From contig JAZQTU010000025.1 of assembly GCA_045630965.1 (NCBI GenBank), positions 1 through 55,992 on the forward strand: a DNA stretch of 55,992 bases. The letters are read 5' to 3'. Positions within the stretch are counted from its first letter, which is position 1. The number at the start of each line of letters is the position of its first letter. Shown here in pieces: positions 42,523-51,519 of the stretch. The notes below the pieces were generated by a model, which saw nothing but the letters and a program-made list of their open reading frames with translations, searched no databases and was not told where the DNA came from. The stretch is from HGM04593 sp045630965. Lineage in GTDB: Bacteria > Bacteroidota > Bacteroidia > Bacteroidales > Bacteroidaceae. The position numbers and the translations under genes are program-made.

Positions 42523-44538
42523 GTTTTTCAGCAGTTCCTGCAGTTTGAACATCTCATCGCGGTATTGTGCTGCTTCGATGAACTCCATCTTGTCTGCAGC
42601 CTCCTGCATCAGGCGGCGTGTACGTTCAATGCTTTTCTTTAGTTGTTCGGCGCTCATATATTCCACAATCGGGTCACATGCAATTGTTGTCTGAATATCT
42701 TCGTTGTAGAATTTCTTTCCACCCTTTTTATTCTCATCTTTTCTATCAAGGGCAAGTGCATTGGAAATCTCTTTCTTAATCTGCTTCGGTGTTATTCCAT
42801 TCTCCAAGTTGTAACGCATCTGTTTTTCACGGCGTCGGGTCGTTTCGTCCATGGTGCATTTCATACTTTCGGTAATGTTATCGGCATAGAATATCACAAG
42901 CCCGTTTACGTTTCGTGCTGCGCGTCCGGCTGTCTGTGTCAATGAACGGTGACTACGCAGGAATCCCTCTTTGTCTGCATCAAGGATTGCTACTAACGAA
43001 ACTTCGGGCAGGTCAAGACCCTCACGCAGCAGGTTTACTCCAATGAGTACGTCATATAGCCCTTCACGAAGGTCTGTCATTATCTGTATTCGTTCAAGGG
43101 TGTCTACGTCACTGTGTATGTAGTTGCAACGTACTCCGTTCTTCAGCAGGTAATCGGTAAGTTCTTCTGCCATTCGCTTGGTAAGAGTTGTAACAAGTAC
43201 GCGTTCTTCGTGTTCCACGCGTAGCTGTATCTCTTCCATTAGGTCGTCGACCTGGTTTGCTATGGGGCGTACCTCGATAATAGGGTCAAGTAATCCTGTT
43301 GGTCGTATTACCTGTTCAACAACTATACCTTCGCTCTTTTCCAGTTCATAGTCGGCTGGAGTTGCGCTTACATATATCGTCTGCGGTGTCAAGGATTCGA
43401 ACTCTTCAAATTTTAATGGGCGGTTGTCGAATGCTGCCGGTAGTCGGAATCCGAATTCCACAAGGTTCTTCTTTCTGGCACGGTCTCCGCCATACATGGC
43501 ATGTATCTGAGGTACACTTACATGGCTTTCGTCAATTATAAGAAGAAAATCTTTTGGGAAAAAGTCAAGTAGGCAGTAGGGGCGTGTGCCGGCTTCTCGC
43601 CCGTCGAAATAACGAGAGTAGTTTTCTATGCCGGAGCAGTGTCCCAGTTCACGCAACATCTCAATGTCGTATGTGACTCGCTCATGCAATCGTTTGGCTT
43701 CAAGCGGCTTTCCAATCTCCCGGAAATACTCTTCGCGGTCGGCAAGGTCCTTTTCTATTTCGTATATGGCGCGTTCGGTGCTCTCTTTTGTGGTCATGAA
43801 CAGGTTTGCAGGGTATATCCTGTAATCATCAAAAGTGGCGATGCGTACACCGGTGATGCTGTCTATCTCTTCAATGCCGTCAATGTCGTCATCCCAGAAT
43901 GTTATGCGTAACACGTGGTCACTGTAGGCAAGGCTTACCTCAACAGTGTCTCCTTTGACACGGAAGTTTCCACGTTCGAGGTTGATGTCGTTGCGGGTGT
44001 ACAGGCTTCCTACGAGCTTGCGAAGAAAAACGTTGCGGTCAATTTTGTCGCCGACACGTACTTCAATGACATTGTTGTAGAAGTCGCTCGGGTTTCCCAT
44101 GCCGTATATGCATGAAACGGATGATATTACAACAACGTCTTTTCTTCCCGACAGCAATGCCGATGTCGCGGCAAGGCGCAACTTGTCAATCTCGTCGTTT
44201 ATGGCAAGGTCTTTCTCTATATAAGTGTCGCTTGACGGAATATATGCTTCAGGCTGGTAGTAGTCGTAGTATGATACATAGTATTCAACGGCATTGTTCG
44301 GGAAAAATCCCTTGAATTCATTGTATAGCTGTGCTGCGAGTGTCTTGTTGTGGCTCAATATAAGGGTAGGCCGGTTAATTTCCTTAATGACATTCGCCAT
44401 GGTGAAAGTCTTTCCCGAACCAGTAACGCCAAGGAGGGTCTGTGCCGGAGTTCCGGCTTTAACGCCTTCTACAAGTTGCGCAATTGCTTCGGGCTGGTCG
44501 CCCATAGGGGCATATTCTGATACAAGTTCGAATTTCAT
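42517..44538 (-). CDS. uvrB: UvrABC system protein B
   Basis: UvrB is the damage-verifying helicase-like subunit of nucleotide excision repair. The 673-residue protein has Walker A GVTGSGKT (37-44), the strand-separating beta-hairpin region YYDYYQPEAYIPSSDTYIEKD, and helicase motifs such as LRSHRSLTQTAGRAARN. A C-terminal UVR domain ends it (about 635-668). A longer frame to 44592 exists, but MKFELVSEYAPMGDQPEAI at 44538 is the standard N-terminus. Confidence 0.97.
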   Translation of the reverse strand: MKFELVSEYAPMGDQPEAIAQLVEGVKAGTPAQTLLGVTGSGKTFTMANVIKEINRPTLILSHNKTLAAQLYNEFKGFFPNNAVEYYVSYYDYYQPEAYIPSSDTYIEKDLAINDEIDKLRLAATSALLSGRKDVVVISSVSCIYGMGNPSDFYNNVIEVRVGDKIDRNVFLRKLVGSLYTRNDINLERGNFRVKGDTVEVSLAYSDHVLRITFWDDDIDGIEEIDSITGVRIATFDDYRIYPANLFMTTKESTERAIYEIEKDLADREEYFREIGKPLEAKRLHERVTYDIEMLRELGHCSGIENYSRYFDGREAGTRPYCLLDFFPKDFLLIIDESHVSVPQIHAMYGGDRARKKNLVEFGFRLPAAFDNRPLKFEEFESLTPQTIYVSATPADYELEKSEGIVVEQVIRPTGLLDPIIEVRPIANQVDDLMEEIQLRVEHEERVLVTTLTKRMAEELTDYLLKNGVRCNYIHSDVDTLERIQIMTDLREGLYDVLIGVNLLREGLDLPEVSLVAILDADKEGFLRSHRSLTQTAGRAARNVNGLVIFYADNITESMKCTMDETTRRREKQMRYNLENGITPKQIKKEISNALALDRKDENKKGGKKFYNEDIQTTIACDPIVEYMSAEQLKKSIERTRRLMQEAADKMEFIEAAQYRDEMFKLQELLKNK

Positions 44539-44685
44539 TTCCGTTGTAAAATTAGGAATTGCGAATATATAAATAAAAATGGAATATGCCACACATTATA
44601 ATACTCACTTGAAGTTATTTCGTATTACTTTCATATAATTGAAAATATGTTTATATATTCGCATTGTTAATGAAAAAATCTTTTT

Positions 44686-47600
44686 ATGAGAAAATTTACC
44701 GTTTCTTTACTAGTGACATTATTAGCCTCTTTTGTGGCTGTTGCTGAAAATCCTCCTTTGATGGGATGGAGCAGTTGGAATACCTATGGTTTCCAGATAA
44801 ACGATTCTGTAATTCAGGCACAGGCTGACGCTATGGTCAAGCTTGGCTTCAAGGATTGTGGTTATAATCATATAAATATCGATGACGGTTTCTTTGGTGG
44901 ACGTGATGCCGAAGGTAACTTGTTGATACACCCCGAACGCTTCCCCAATGGGTTGCGTGGGCTTGTTGATTATATTCACGGTCAAGGCCTGAAAGCCGGT
45001 ATATATAGCGATGCAGGTCGTAATACCTGTGCTTCGTATTGGGGAAAACCAAAGGATGAAATTGGCCGCGGTGTTGGTCTTTATGGTCATGATGCCGCCG
45101 ATTTTGATCTGTTCTTCAACCCTGAAAAATTTAATTTCGATTTTATCAAGATTGACTATTGCGGTGCAGATGCCAATAATAACGATGAGGGGCTTGACCT
45201 TGACGTTGAACAGCGCTATAAAGAGATTGCAGCGGCTATAAAAGCTGTTGATCGTGACGATATCACATGGAATATATGCCGTTGGGCATTTCCAGGAACA
45301 TGGGCTTGTGAAATAGCTGATTCATGGCGTACAACAGAAGATATATATCTTGGTTGGGAATCGGTAAAGAGTATCATTAACCAAAGCCTTTATCTGTCGG
45401 CATATACAAGCTATGGACGTTATAACGATATGGATATGCTTGAGGTCGGTCGTGGCCTGACCGAAGAAGAGGATAAGACCCACTTTGGAATGTGGTGTAT
45501 CATGAGTTCGCCATTGCTCATAGGTTGTGATATGAATGATATTAAAGGCAATGCACTTGAACTTATGCAGAACAAGGAACTTATAGCTCTCAATCAGAAT
45601 GATTTGGGTCTGCAGGCATACGTTGTAAAGCGTGATAATGGTGCTTATGTACTTGTGAAGGATGTAGATGAAAAGTATGGAACAAAGCGTGCTGTGGCTT
45701 TCTATAACCCTACAGATGCTTCTGTTGATATGAGTATCGATTTTTCACAGCTTGACCTTGCTGGTGAAGTGGTTGTACGCGACCTTTACGAAAAAAGAAA
45801 TGTAGGTGTCTATGAAGGCTCATATGCAGTTACAGTGCCTGCACATGGAACAAGAATATTCAAACTTGAAGCGCAGGAGCGTCTTGAGCGCACTCTTTAT
45901 GAGGCTGAGACTGCATGGCTTACCGATTATCAGGAAATAAAGAATAACGAGGTCTATGGTACTGCAATATATTCCGAGAAGAGTAACTGTTCGGGTGGTG
46001 TAGCCGTAAGTTGGGTTGGCAATAGGGACAGTAATGACATTCAGTGGCGTAATGTCTATAGCAAGGAAGGTGGTGAGTATACCTTGCGTGTATATTTCAT
46101 CACAGGTGAGGACCGTACAATGAAACTCAGCGTAAATGGTGGCGATGCTATTACATATACCGGCAATTCTGGTGGTTGGAGCACTGTAGGTTTTGCTGAT
46201 TTTGATGTTGTTCTTGAAAAGGGCGAGAATGTGGTGCGTCTTTTCAATGAAAATGGATATATGGGCGATATTGACAAGATGCAGCTTGTAAACAAGAGTG
46301 CTCCTGAAACAGTAGAGTATTATCCCATTATCTTTGACAAGAACCAGGGTTATACTCATGGTAGCCGTCGTCTGAACAGTGTTTCGCTTGGTGAACAAAG
46401 ATTGCTGTTGCCGACTCCATTGAAGGTATATAGCAAGGTTGATGATGGCTTTTTTACAGCAGTGCCGGGTGCAACTCTTACTCCAACATTCGGCTTTACC
46501 GGTACATGGATGAACGGTTTCGTTTATCTTGACCGTGGACAGGATGGCGCTTTTGAGGCAGAACTCAATGCCGACGGTTCAATACCTGCCGGAAGCGATA
46601 TTATGGCATTTTCGTATGCCGAACCGAATTTAGGCTCGGGTACAGGGTATAATAGCAAGGGCGAGAGAGTGACAAATACCAATGTGCTTAATCCACCTTC
46701 GTTTACATTGCCAGCAGACCTCGCCCCCGGATTCTACCGTATGCGTTACAAAGTCGACTGGGCGTCAATAGACCCAGCTGGTCGTGCCGAGGATGGCAAT
46801 GGTATTCTCCAGAACGGTGGTGCAATATGTGATGTTGTACTGAATGTACATAACGAGAACTGCGTTCTTGAAGCTGTTGCCAATAACGGTTCATTGCTTG
46901 CCGCAGATGGTTCATCTTTGCCTTCCGAAGTTCCTTTTGGAAAGCCTTTTACTGTGAAGATTGTCGCAAATGATGGATATTCTCTCGATGCGATGACAGT
47001 TCTCCATGGACACAACCTTAATGGTGAGGCAGATATATATGGCGTGGCTCAATATGATGAACTTGTGTTTCCTGCTTATATGCTTGACGGAGATGTAGTC
47101 ACAATACCTGCAGAATATGTCGATGGTGATTTGAGAATTACAGCGCAGTTTGTGTCAAAAGAGTCTGAAACGGTAGGCGAAGGCTATGCTCTCTCTTTTG
47201 ATAAGGCTGCAACGGTTGCAGATAATCATGATATTGGAATTGGTATCAACGGCGTTAATTTTGAAATAAAAGGAAATGTTGCCTATTATGATTTTACAGC
47301 GAACCCTGTATTGCTTTCAGGAACCAGGAAACTGTTGTTCGATATTGCCGGTGTTGCCGGTAAGGACGCATATCTATATGTCGATTTTGATAACGATAGT
47401 CGTTTTGACGTGTTGTTGAACGCTGACGGCTTGCCTGGAATGTCAAGCGAACTTATTGCTTTTGCTTGCCACGATGGCAAGAATAGCAATGGTGATGTTG
47501 CAGTAAATGGCGCTGGTGGTGCATTGCCTCTGTATAAATTTAATGAGGTGCTTCCCGATGGTGTTTATCGTGCCCGTCTCAAATTGGATAAGAATAATGT

Positions 47601-48939
47601 GAACCCTGCCGGCTGTGATAATTTTATAGCGGAAAATGGAGTGATTGTCGATTTTCTTCTTAACCTTGTAAGTGGTGATAAGGCATTGTCATTGTATACT
47701 GTTGACGGAAGTATTGATGGTGAAAACAATTCGGCACTGCCTATGTATGTAACTCCAGGCAAGGGTTTTACTGCGGTGTTGCGTGGTGCTCCCGGATATA
47801 CATGCAAGGAGGTTGTTGTCCGTCACGGTCATAATCTTGCTGCAGAACAAGTTGTAAACGGCAATATCCAGTGGCGTGAAGATGTATTGCCGGTTGTCAA
47901 CGGCAAGGCTCAGGTAAGTGCTTCGCTAGTTGATGGTGATATGACTCTCTCTGCAAGGTTTGAACCAGAAAATGGAAGCGAATGGGAACTTGTTTTCAAT
48001 GACGAATTCAATGCTGATGATTACTCACAGCCAGTTGATGAAAAGTGGATGCGTTGCCAGCGTTACGGTGCTACATGGAACCGTTGGTTGAGTGATAGTG
48101 AAGAGGTTATTTATCTGCAAGGCGGCGACTTGGTAGCTCGTGCTATTCCTAATCCCGACAAGGCAAGTGATCCTGTTGATATGATTACCGGTGGTATAAA
48201 GAGTAACAAACGTTTTGGTTTTACATACGGATATGTCGAGGGGCGTATCAAAAGTAATCCTTGGACCGGAAACTTCCCGGCTTTCTGGATGATGCCTGAA
48301 GATCAGAGTGCAGGATGGCCCGACTGTGGAGAAATTGATATTTGGGAGACAATTGATGAACAGGAACGTTCTTGGCATACAGTTCATAGTAATTGGACAT
48401 ACGACCTCGGTAAAACAAACAATCCGCAGTCTAGTTTCAATGTTTCTACTTCTCACGACCGTTATCATACATACGGCCTCATGTGGGACGAGACTTCTCT
48501 TACATGGTATGTAGATGGAAAGGAGGTCGGTAAATATACAAAATCGACCAATCAGTCACATCTTGACCAGGGGCAGTGGCCTTTTGACAAGCATTTTCAT
48601 CTTATTCTCAATCAAAGTGTGGGAAATAATGCCTGGGCTGCAAATGCAGACATAACTCATACCTATGAGACACGTTTTGACTGGGTGCGTGTATATCAGA
48701 AGAAAGGAATGGTAAATACTTCGGGTACGGTTGGAGTGTCGTCTGTTGTGGCATCCGATGATGTTGCTGTAAATGTTGTAGGTAACGCGGTGGAGGTTTC
48801 AACCGGTAAGCCTGTCGATGTTGTCGTGTATGACATGGCCGGTCGTAAGGTTGCCGAAAAACATGTGGCAGGGAAACATCATTTTTTCTTGCAGAAGGGA
48901 GTCTATTTTGTTTGTGGAAACAAACTCTTTGTAAAGTAG
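44686..48939 (+). CDS. Secreted two-enzyme protein: GH27 and GH16 catalytic domains
   Basis: The 1417-residue protein starts with a signal peptide (1-20) and a GH27 alpha-galactosidase-type domain (about 21-395: PPLMGWSSWNTYG, GYNHINIDDGFF). D157 in FIKIDYCG is the expected nucleophile; D212 in ADSWR is a tentative acid/base. A CBM6/35-like domain follows (about 400-545, starting YEAETAWL). Two similar GEVED-like modules (about 550-830 and 833-1093) share YLDRGQDGAFEAELNADG / YVDFDNDSRFDVLLNADG and HGHNL. A GH16 beta-glucanase domain (about 1097-1345) has E1216-I-D1218-I-W-E1221. The tail (about 1370-1417) is type IX-like. No internal stop or frameshift is seen. Confidence 0.9.
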   Translation: MRKFTVSLLVTLLASFVAVAENPPLMGWSSWNTYGFQINDSVIQAQADAMVKLGFKDCGYNHINIDDGFFGGRDAEGNLLIHPERFPNGLRGLVDYIHGQGLKAGIYSDAGRNTCASYWGKPKDEIGRGVGLYGHDAADFDLFFNPEKFNFDFIKIDYCGADANNNDEGLDLDVEQRYKEIAAAIKAVDRDDITWNICRWAFPGTWACEIADSWRTTEDIYLGWESVKSIINQSLYLSAYTSYGRYNDMDMLEVGRGLTEEEDKTHFGMWCIMSSPLLIGCDMNDIKGNALELMQNKELIALNQNDLGLQAYVVKRDNGAYVLVKDVDEKYGTKRAVAFYNPTDASVDMSIDFSQLDLAGEVVVRDLYEKRNVGVYEGSYAVTVPAHGTRIFKLEAQERLERTLYEAETAWLTDYQEIKNNEVYGTAIYSEKSNCSGGVAVSWVGNRDSNDIQWRNVYSKEGGEYTLRVYFITGEDRTMKLSVNGGDAITYTGNSGGWSTVGFADFDVVLEKGENVVRLFNENGYMGDIDKMQLVNKSAPETVEYYPIIFDKNQGYTHGSRRLNSVSLGEQRLLLPTPLKVYSKVDDGFFTAVPGATLTPTFGFTGTWMNGFVYLDRGQDGAFEAELNADGSIPAGSDIMAFSYAEPNLGSGTGYNSKGERVTNTNVLNPPSFTLPADLAPGFYRMRYKVDWASIDPAGRAEDGNGILQNGGAICDVVLNVHNENCVLEAVANNGSLLAADGSSLPSEVPFGKPFTVKIVANDGYSLDAMTVLHGHNLNGEADIYGVAQYDELVFPAYMLDGDVVTIPAEYVDGDLRITAQFVSKESETVGEGYALSFDKAATVADNHDIGIGINGVNFEIKGNVAYYDFTANPVLLSGTRKLLFDIAGVAGKDAYLYVDFDNDSRFDVLLNADGLPGMSSELIAFACHDGKNSNGDVAVNGAGGALPLYKFNEVLPDGVYRARLKLDKNNVNPAGCDNFIAENGVIVDFLLNLVSGDKALSLYTVDGSIDGENNSALPMYVTPGKGFTAVLRGAPGYTCKEVVVRHGHNLAAEQVVNGNIQWREDVLPVVNGKAQVSASLVDGDMTLSARFEPENGSEWELVFNDEFNADDYSQPVDEKWMRCQRYGATWNRWLSDSEEVIYLQGGDLVARAIPNPDKASDPVDMITGGIKSNKRFGFTYGYVEGRIKSNPWTGNFPAFWMMPEDQSAGWPDCGEIDIWETIDEQERSWHTVHSNWTYDLGKTNNPQSSFNVSTSHDRYHTYGLMWDETSLTWYVDGKEVGKYTKSTNQSHLDQGQWPFDKHFHLILNQSVGNNAWAANADITHTYETRFDWVRVYQKKGMVNTSGTVGVSSVVASDDVAVNVVGNAVEVSTGKPVDVVVYDMAGRKVAEKHVAGKHHFFLQKGVYFVCGNKLFVK

Positions 48940-48961
48940 CCTTGCTGGCTGGTATGACAGA

Positions 48962-48997
48962 AAATGTGACCGCAAAGTGATGCGGTCACATTTTTTT
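48962..48997 (+). terminator. Terminator of the GH27-GH16 gene
   Basis: A 13-bp stem (48962-48974 with 48981-48993) with a 6-base loop and a run of T. Confidence 0.92.
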
Positions 48998-49050
48998 GTC
49001 ATGTTTTATGTTTATTTCACGTTTCTGGGAATAATAATGGTTCTTTATGG

Positions 49051-49082
49051 GTTGTATTTTCAGCGGAAATGTACTATCTTTG
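49051..49082 (+). promoter_or_regulatory. Promoter of bamD-omega-DUF4293
   Basis: GTTG at 49051-49054, 20 bases, TATCTTTG at 49075-49082. It excludes the open-frame start at 48977 for bamD. Confidence 0.8.
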
Positions 49083-49126
49083 CAAACAGTTTATTTTTGA
49101 AAACTGTAAGGCTTTTTGGTGTAATA

Positions 49127-49939
49127 ATGAGAAAAATAGCTTACATACTATTGCTTGTAATGGTGACTCTCGCATCTTGTGATACATTCAACAAGGTGTA
49201 TAAGTCATCGGATATCGAATACAAGTATGAGGCTGCCAAGGCTTATTATTTCGCCGGAGACTATTCAAAGGCTTCACAGTTGCTTGAGACAATGGTTACT
49301 ATGCTGAAGGGTAGTGACAAGGCCGAAGAGTCTCTTATTCTTCTGGCACGTTGTTACTATAATTCAAAGGATTTTGAGACAGCATCACAGTATTTCAAGG
49401 TCTATTATTCAAATTATCCTAGAGGCGAATTTGCTGAATATGCACGTTTTTATTCAGGAAAATCATTGTATGAAGGTATTACGGAACCGGAACTTGACCA
49501 GTCGAATACTTATACGGCGATAAACGAATTGCAGCTCTTTATGGAATATTATCCATACAGCGAGTATCGCGACGAGGCGCAGGAGATGATTCTCAGAATG
49601 CATGAACTTCTTGTTGAAAAGGAATATCTTTCGGCAAAACTCTATTATGAGTTGGGTGATTATATGGCATACATGGGTAACAATTATCAGGCATGCATAA
49701 TCACAGCGCAGAATGTAATGAACGATTATCCTTATACAAAATTCCGTGAGGAACTTTCGGTGCTTGTTCTGAGAGCGCGTTATAAAATGGCTTTTCATAG
49801 CGTGGAAAGCAAGAAGGAAGAACGATTCCGTGCCACAATAGATGAATATTATGCTTTCAAGACAGAATTTCCTGACAGCAAATATCTGAAAGAGGCTGAC
49901 AAGTACTATAAAGAGGCAATAAAATTTGTAGAGGACTGA
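49127..49939 (+). CDS. bamD: Outer-membrane protein assembly factor BamD
   Basis: The 270-residue lipoprotein is the essential TPR component of the BAM complex. The signal peptide ends TLASC, and the mature part has about five tetratricopeptide repeats (YEAAKAYYFAGDYSKASQLLE, ARCYYNSKDFETASQYFKVYYSNYP, YPYSEYRDEAQEMI, PDSKYLKEADKYYKEAI). The start at 49127 follows from the promoter and the signal peptide. The omega-like and DUF4293 genes follow at 22- and 21-base gaps, an order I associate with Bacteroidales. Confidence 0.93.
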   Translation: MRKIAYILLLVMVTLASCDTFNKVYKSSDIEYKYEAAKAYYFAGDYSKASQLLETMVTMLKGSDKAEESLILLARCYYNSKDFETASQYFKVYYSNYPRGEFAEYARFYSGKSLYEGITEPELDQSNTYTAINELQLFMEYYPYSEYRDEAQEMILRMHELLVEKEYLSAKLYYELGDYMAYMGNNYQACIITAQNVMNDYPYTKFREELSVLVLRARYKMAFHSVESKKEERFRATIDEYYAFKTEFPDSKYLKEADKYYKEAIKFVED

Positions 49940-49961
49940 TAAAATTAAAATTTAAGATAAA

Positions 49962-50300
49962 ATGGATTACAAAAAGACAAATGCTCCGACAAACACTGTT
50001 ACACGTAACATGGCGGATTTTGTGAATGAGACCGGTAATGTTTATGAATCTGTAGCTATCATTGGCAAGCGTTCCAATCAGATTGCAGCAGAGATGAAAG
50101 AGGAACTTCTCAAGAAGTTGAATGAGTTTTCTTCATCTACAGACAACCTTGAGGAGCAGTTCGAGAACCACGAGCAGATAGAGATATCTCGCTATTATGA
50201 GAGATTGCCAAAGCCAACATTGATTGCTGCGCAGGAGTTTCTTGATGGCGATGTTTACTTCCGTGATCCCGCCAAGGAGGCTGAGGACGAGGAGGCTTGA
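49962..50300 (+). CDS. rpoZ: RNA polymerase omega-like subunit (Rpb6 family)
   Basis: The 112-residue protein fits the Bacteroidota omega/Rpb6-like group. NVYESVAIIGKRSNQIAAEMKEEL corresponds to the conserved omega segment (R-x-x-Q-I) that clamps the beta' C-terminus. The C-terminal 35 residues are acidic. Omega is weakly conserved, so the assignment relies on this segment and on its place after bamD. Confidence 0.8.
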   Translation: MDYKKTNAPTNTVTRNMADFVNETGNVYESVAIIGKRSNQIAAEMKEELLKKLNEFSSSTDNLEEQFENHEQIEISRYYERLPKPTLIAAQEFLDGDVYFRDPAKEAEDEEA

Positions 50301-50321
50301 TATCCCGAATATCATTAAGGT

Positions 50322-50789
50322 ATGAAATTCCGTTTTTATCAGTTGTTGTATGCTGTTACGATGGCGTTCCTTGTTGTGGCGCTAATCAAACCGGTTGTAA
50401 ATATTATAGAGCCGGACGGTGCAACAGCAATAATGAACAATTTCGGATATACTTCGGCTGAGGGTGTCGTTTCACGTGCTGTTGTTGCATTGGGCGTAGT
50501 ACTTATAACGGCAGTGGTTGTGGATGCGTTTGCGCTGATGGTTTCATTATACAGCAACTTCGCTCTTCAGAAAAGGTGTACCATACTGTCAATGTTGCTT
50601 CTCGCAGGATATTATGTACTTTTGCTGGTTTATCTGTTTATTTTGACAAATGGAGCAGCTGTTTTGATGCTTTGGCCGATGTTTATGCCTTTGATGGCTT
50701 TGGGGTTGAATGCCATGACATTTGTTCTGGTGCGTCGTCAGGAGGCAAAGATAATAGCAAAGGCTTTAGGCTTTCGTTTGAGAGACTGA
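50322..50789 (+). CDS. DUF4293 four-helix membrane protein
   Basis: The 155-residue protein has four membrane segments (about 7-27, 52-74, 85-107, 112-132) and a short basic C-terminus (RRQEAKIIAKALGFRLRD). Pattern and position after bamD-omega match DUF4293. No function is known to me. The operon ends at the hairpin at 50814-50847. Confidence 0.82.
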   Translation: MKFRFYQLLYAVTMAFLVVALIKPVVNIIEPDGATAIMNNFGYTSAEGVVSRAVVALGVVLITAVVVDAFALMVSLYSNFALQKRCTILSMLLLAGYYVLLLVYLFILTNGAAVLMLWPMFMPLMALGLNAMTFVLVRRQEAKIIAKALGFRLRD

Positions 50790-50813
50790 TGAGTATCTTT
50801 TATGATAGTATAA

Positions 50814-50847
50814 AAGGTGAGTTGTTTTGCAACTCGCCTTTTTTTAT
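50814..50847 (+). terminator. Terminator of the bamD operon
   Basis: A 12-bp stem (50814-50825 with 50831-50842, one wobble), 5-base loop and T-rich tail. Confidence 0.9.
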
Positions 50848-50883
50848 TAATTTAGCATCAATAAATTCATTATTTGGTATTAT

Positions 50884-51333
50884 ATGCTACAGATTGGTGA
50901 TAAAGCTCCGGATTTTCTTGGAGTTGATGATTGCGGTAGAGAGGTTCGTGTCAGTGACTATGCAGGTCGTAAACTTGTGGTATACTTCTATCCAAAGGAT
51001 AGTACTCCCGGTTGTACAGCCGAAGCGTGCTCCTTGCGTGACGGTATGGATGAACTTGTAGCGGCCGGTTATGCTGTGGTTGGTGTGAGTGCTGACAGCA
51101 TGGCGTCGCACACCCGTTTCAAAGAGAAACAACAACTTAATTTCCCTTTAATTGCGGATGTTGACAAGGCTGCTATAATTGCTTTTGGTGCATGGGGTGA
51201 AAAGAAGATGGCTGGCAGGGTGTATATGGGGATTGTCCGTTCTACTTTTGTTATTGCAAATGGTGTAGTTGAGCGCGTGATAACAAAAGTGGATACCAAG
51301 AATGCTGCCAAGCAAATATTGGAAGGAGTATAA
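50884..51333 (+). CDS. bcp: Thioredoxin-dependent peroxiredoxin, Bcp/PrxQ type
   Basis: The 149-residue cytosolic enzyme reduces hydroperoxides. YFYPKDSTPGCTAEACSLRD contains the peroxidatic Cys44 in P-x-x-x-T/S-x-x-C form and the resolving Cys49 five residues later, the Bcp alpha-type arrangement. FPLIADVDKAAIIAFGAWGEKKMAGR and RSTFVI are typical. The gene is alone between a terminator and the SulP promoter; I could not place its promoter. Confidence 0.94.
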   Translation: MLQIGDKAPDFLGVDDCGREVRVSDYAGRKLVVYFYPKDSTPGCTAEACSLRDGMDELVAAGYAVVGVSADSMASHTRFKEKQQLNFPLIADVDKAAIIAFGAWGEKKMAGRVYMGIVRSTFVIANGVVERVITKVDTKNAAKQILEGV

Positions 51334-51409
51334 GTTCTGTTATAATGTAAAAAGAGGTAGTGGGGTAAAGGTGTAAATCCTTTTCATGGATTTTTTTATA
51401 AATCTTATA

Positions 51410-51451
51410 AAATATGCAATATGTGGTGTTAATGCCGTATATTGCATATTT
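51410..51451. promoter_or_regulatory. Inverted repeat overlapping the sulP-type promoter
   Basis: AAATATGCAATAT (51410-51422) and its exact reverse complement (51439-51451) flank a 16-base spacer. The right arm covers the proposed -33 box, so a dimeric repressor could bind here; it could also be the bcp terminator, though no T-tract follows. Confidence 0.5.
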
Positions 51452-51477
51452 GTATTTAACATTTTTTTGTATCTTTG
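51449..51477 (+). promoter_or_regulatory. Promoter of the SulP transporter gene
   Basis: TTTG at 51449-51452 and TATCTTTG at 51470-51477, with a 17-base spacer, slightly shorter than the 19-20 seen elsewhere in the window. Confidence 0.65.
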
Positions 51478-51519
51478 CGCTCGATTTTGCATGAATGATG
51501 TTCTAAATACAAAATATAC

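Noticed and set aside
50576..51061. 161-codon plus-strand open frame spanning DUF4293 and bcp
   Set aside because: Crosses a terminator and overlaps two recognised genes in another frame; product has no coherent domain.
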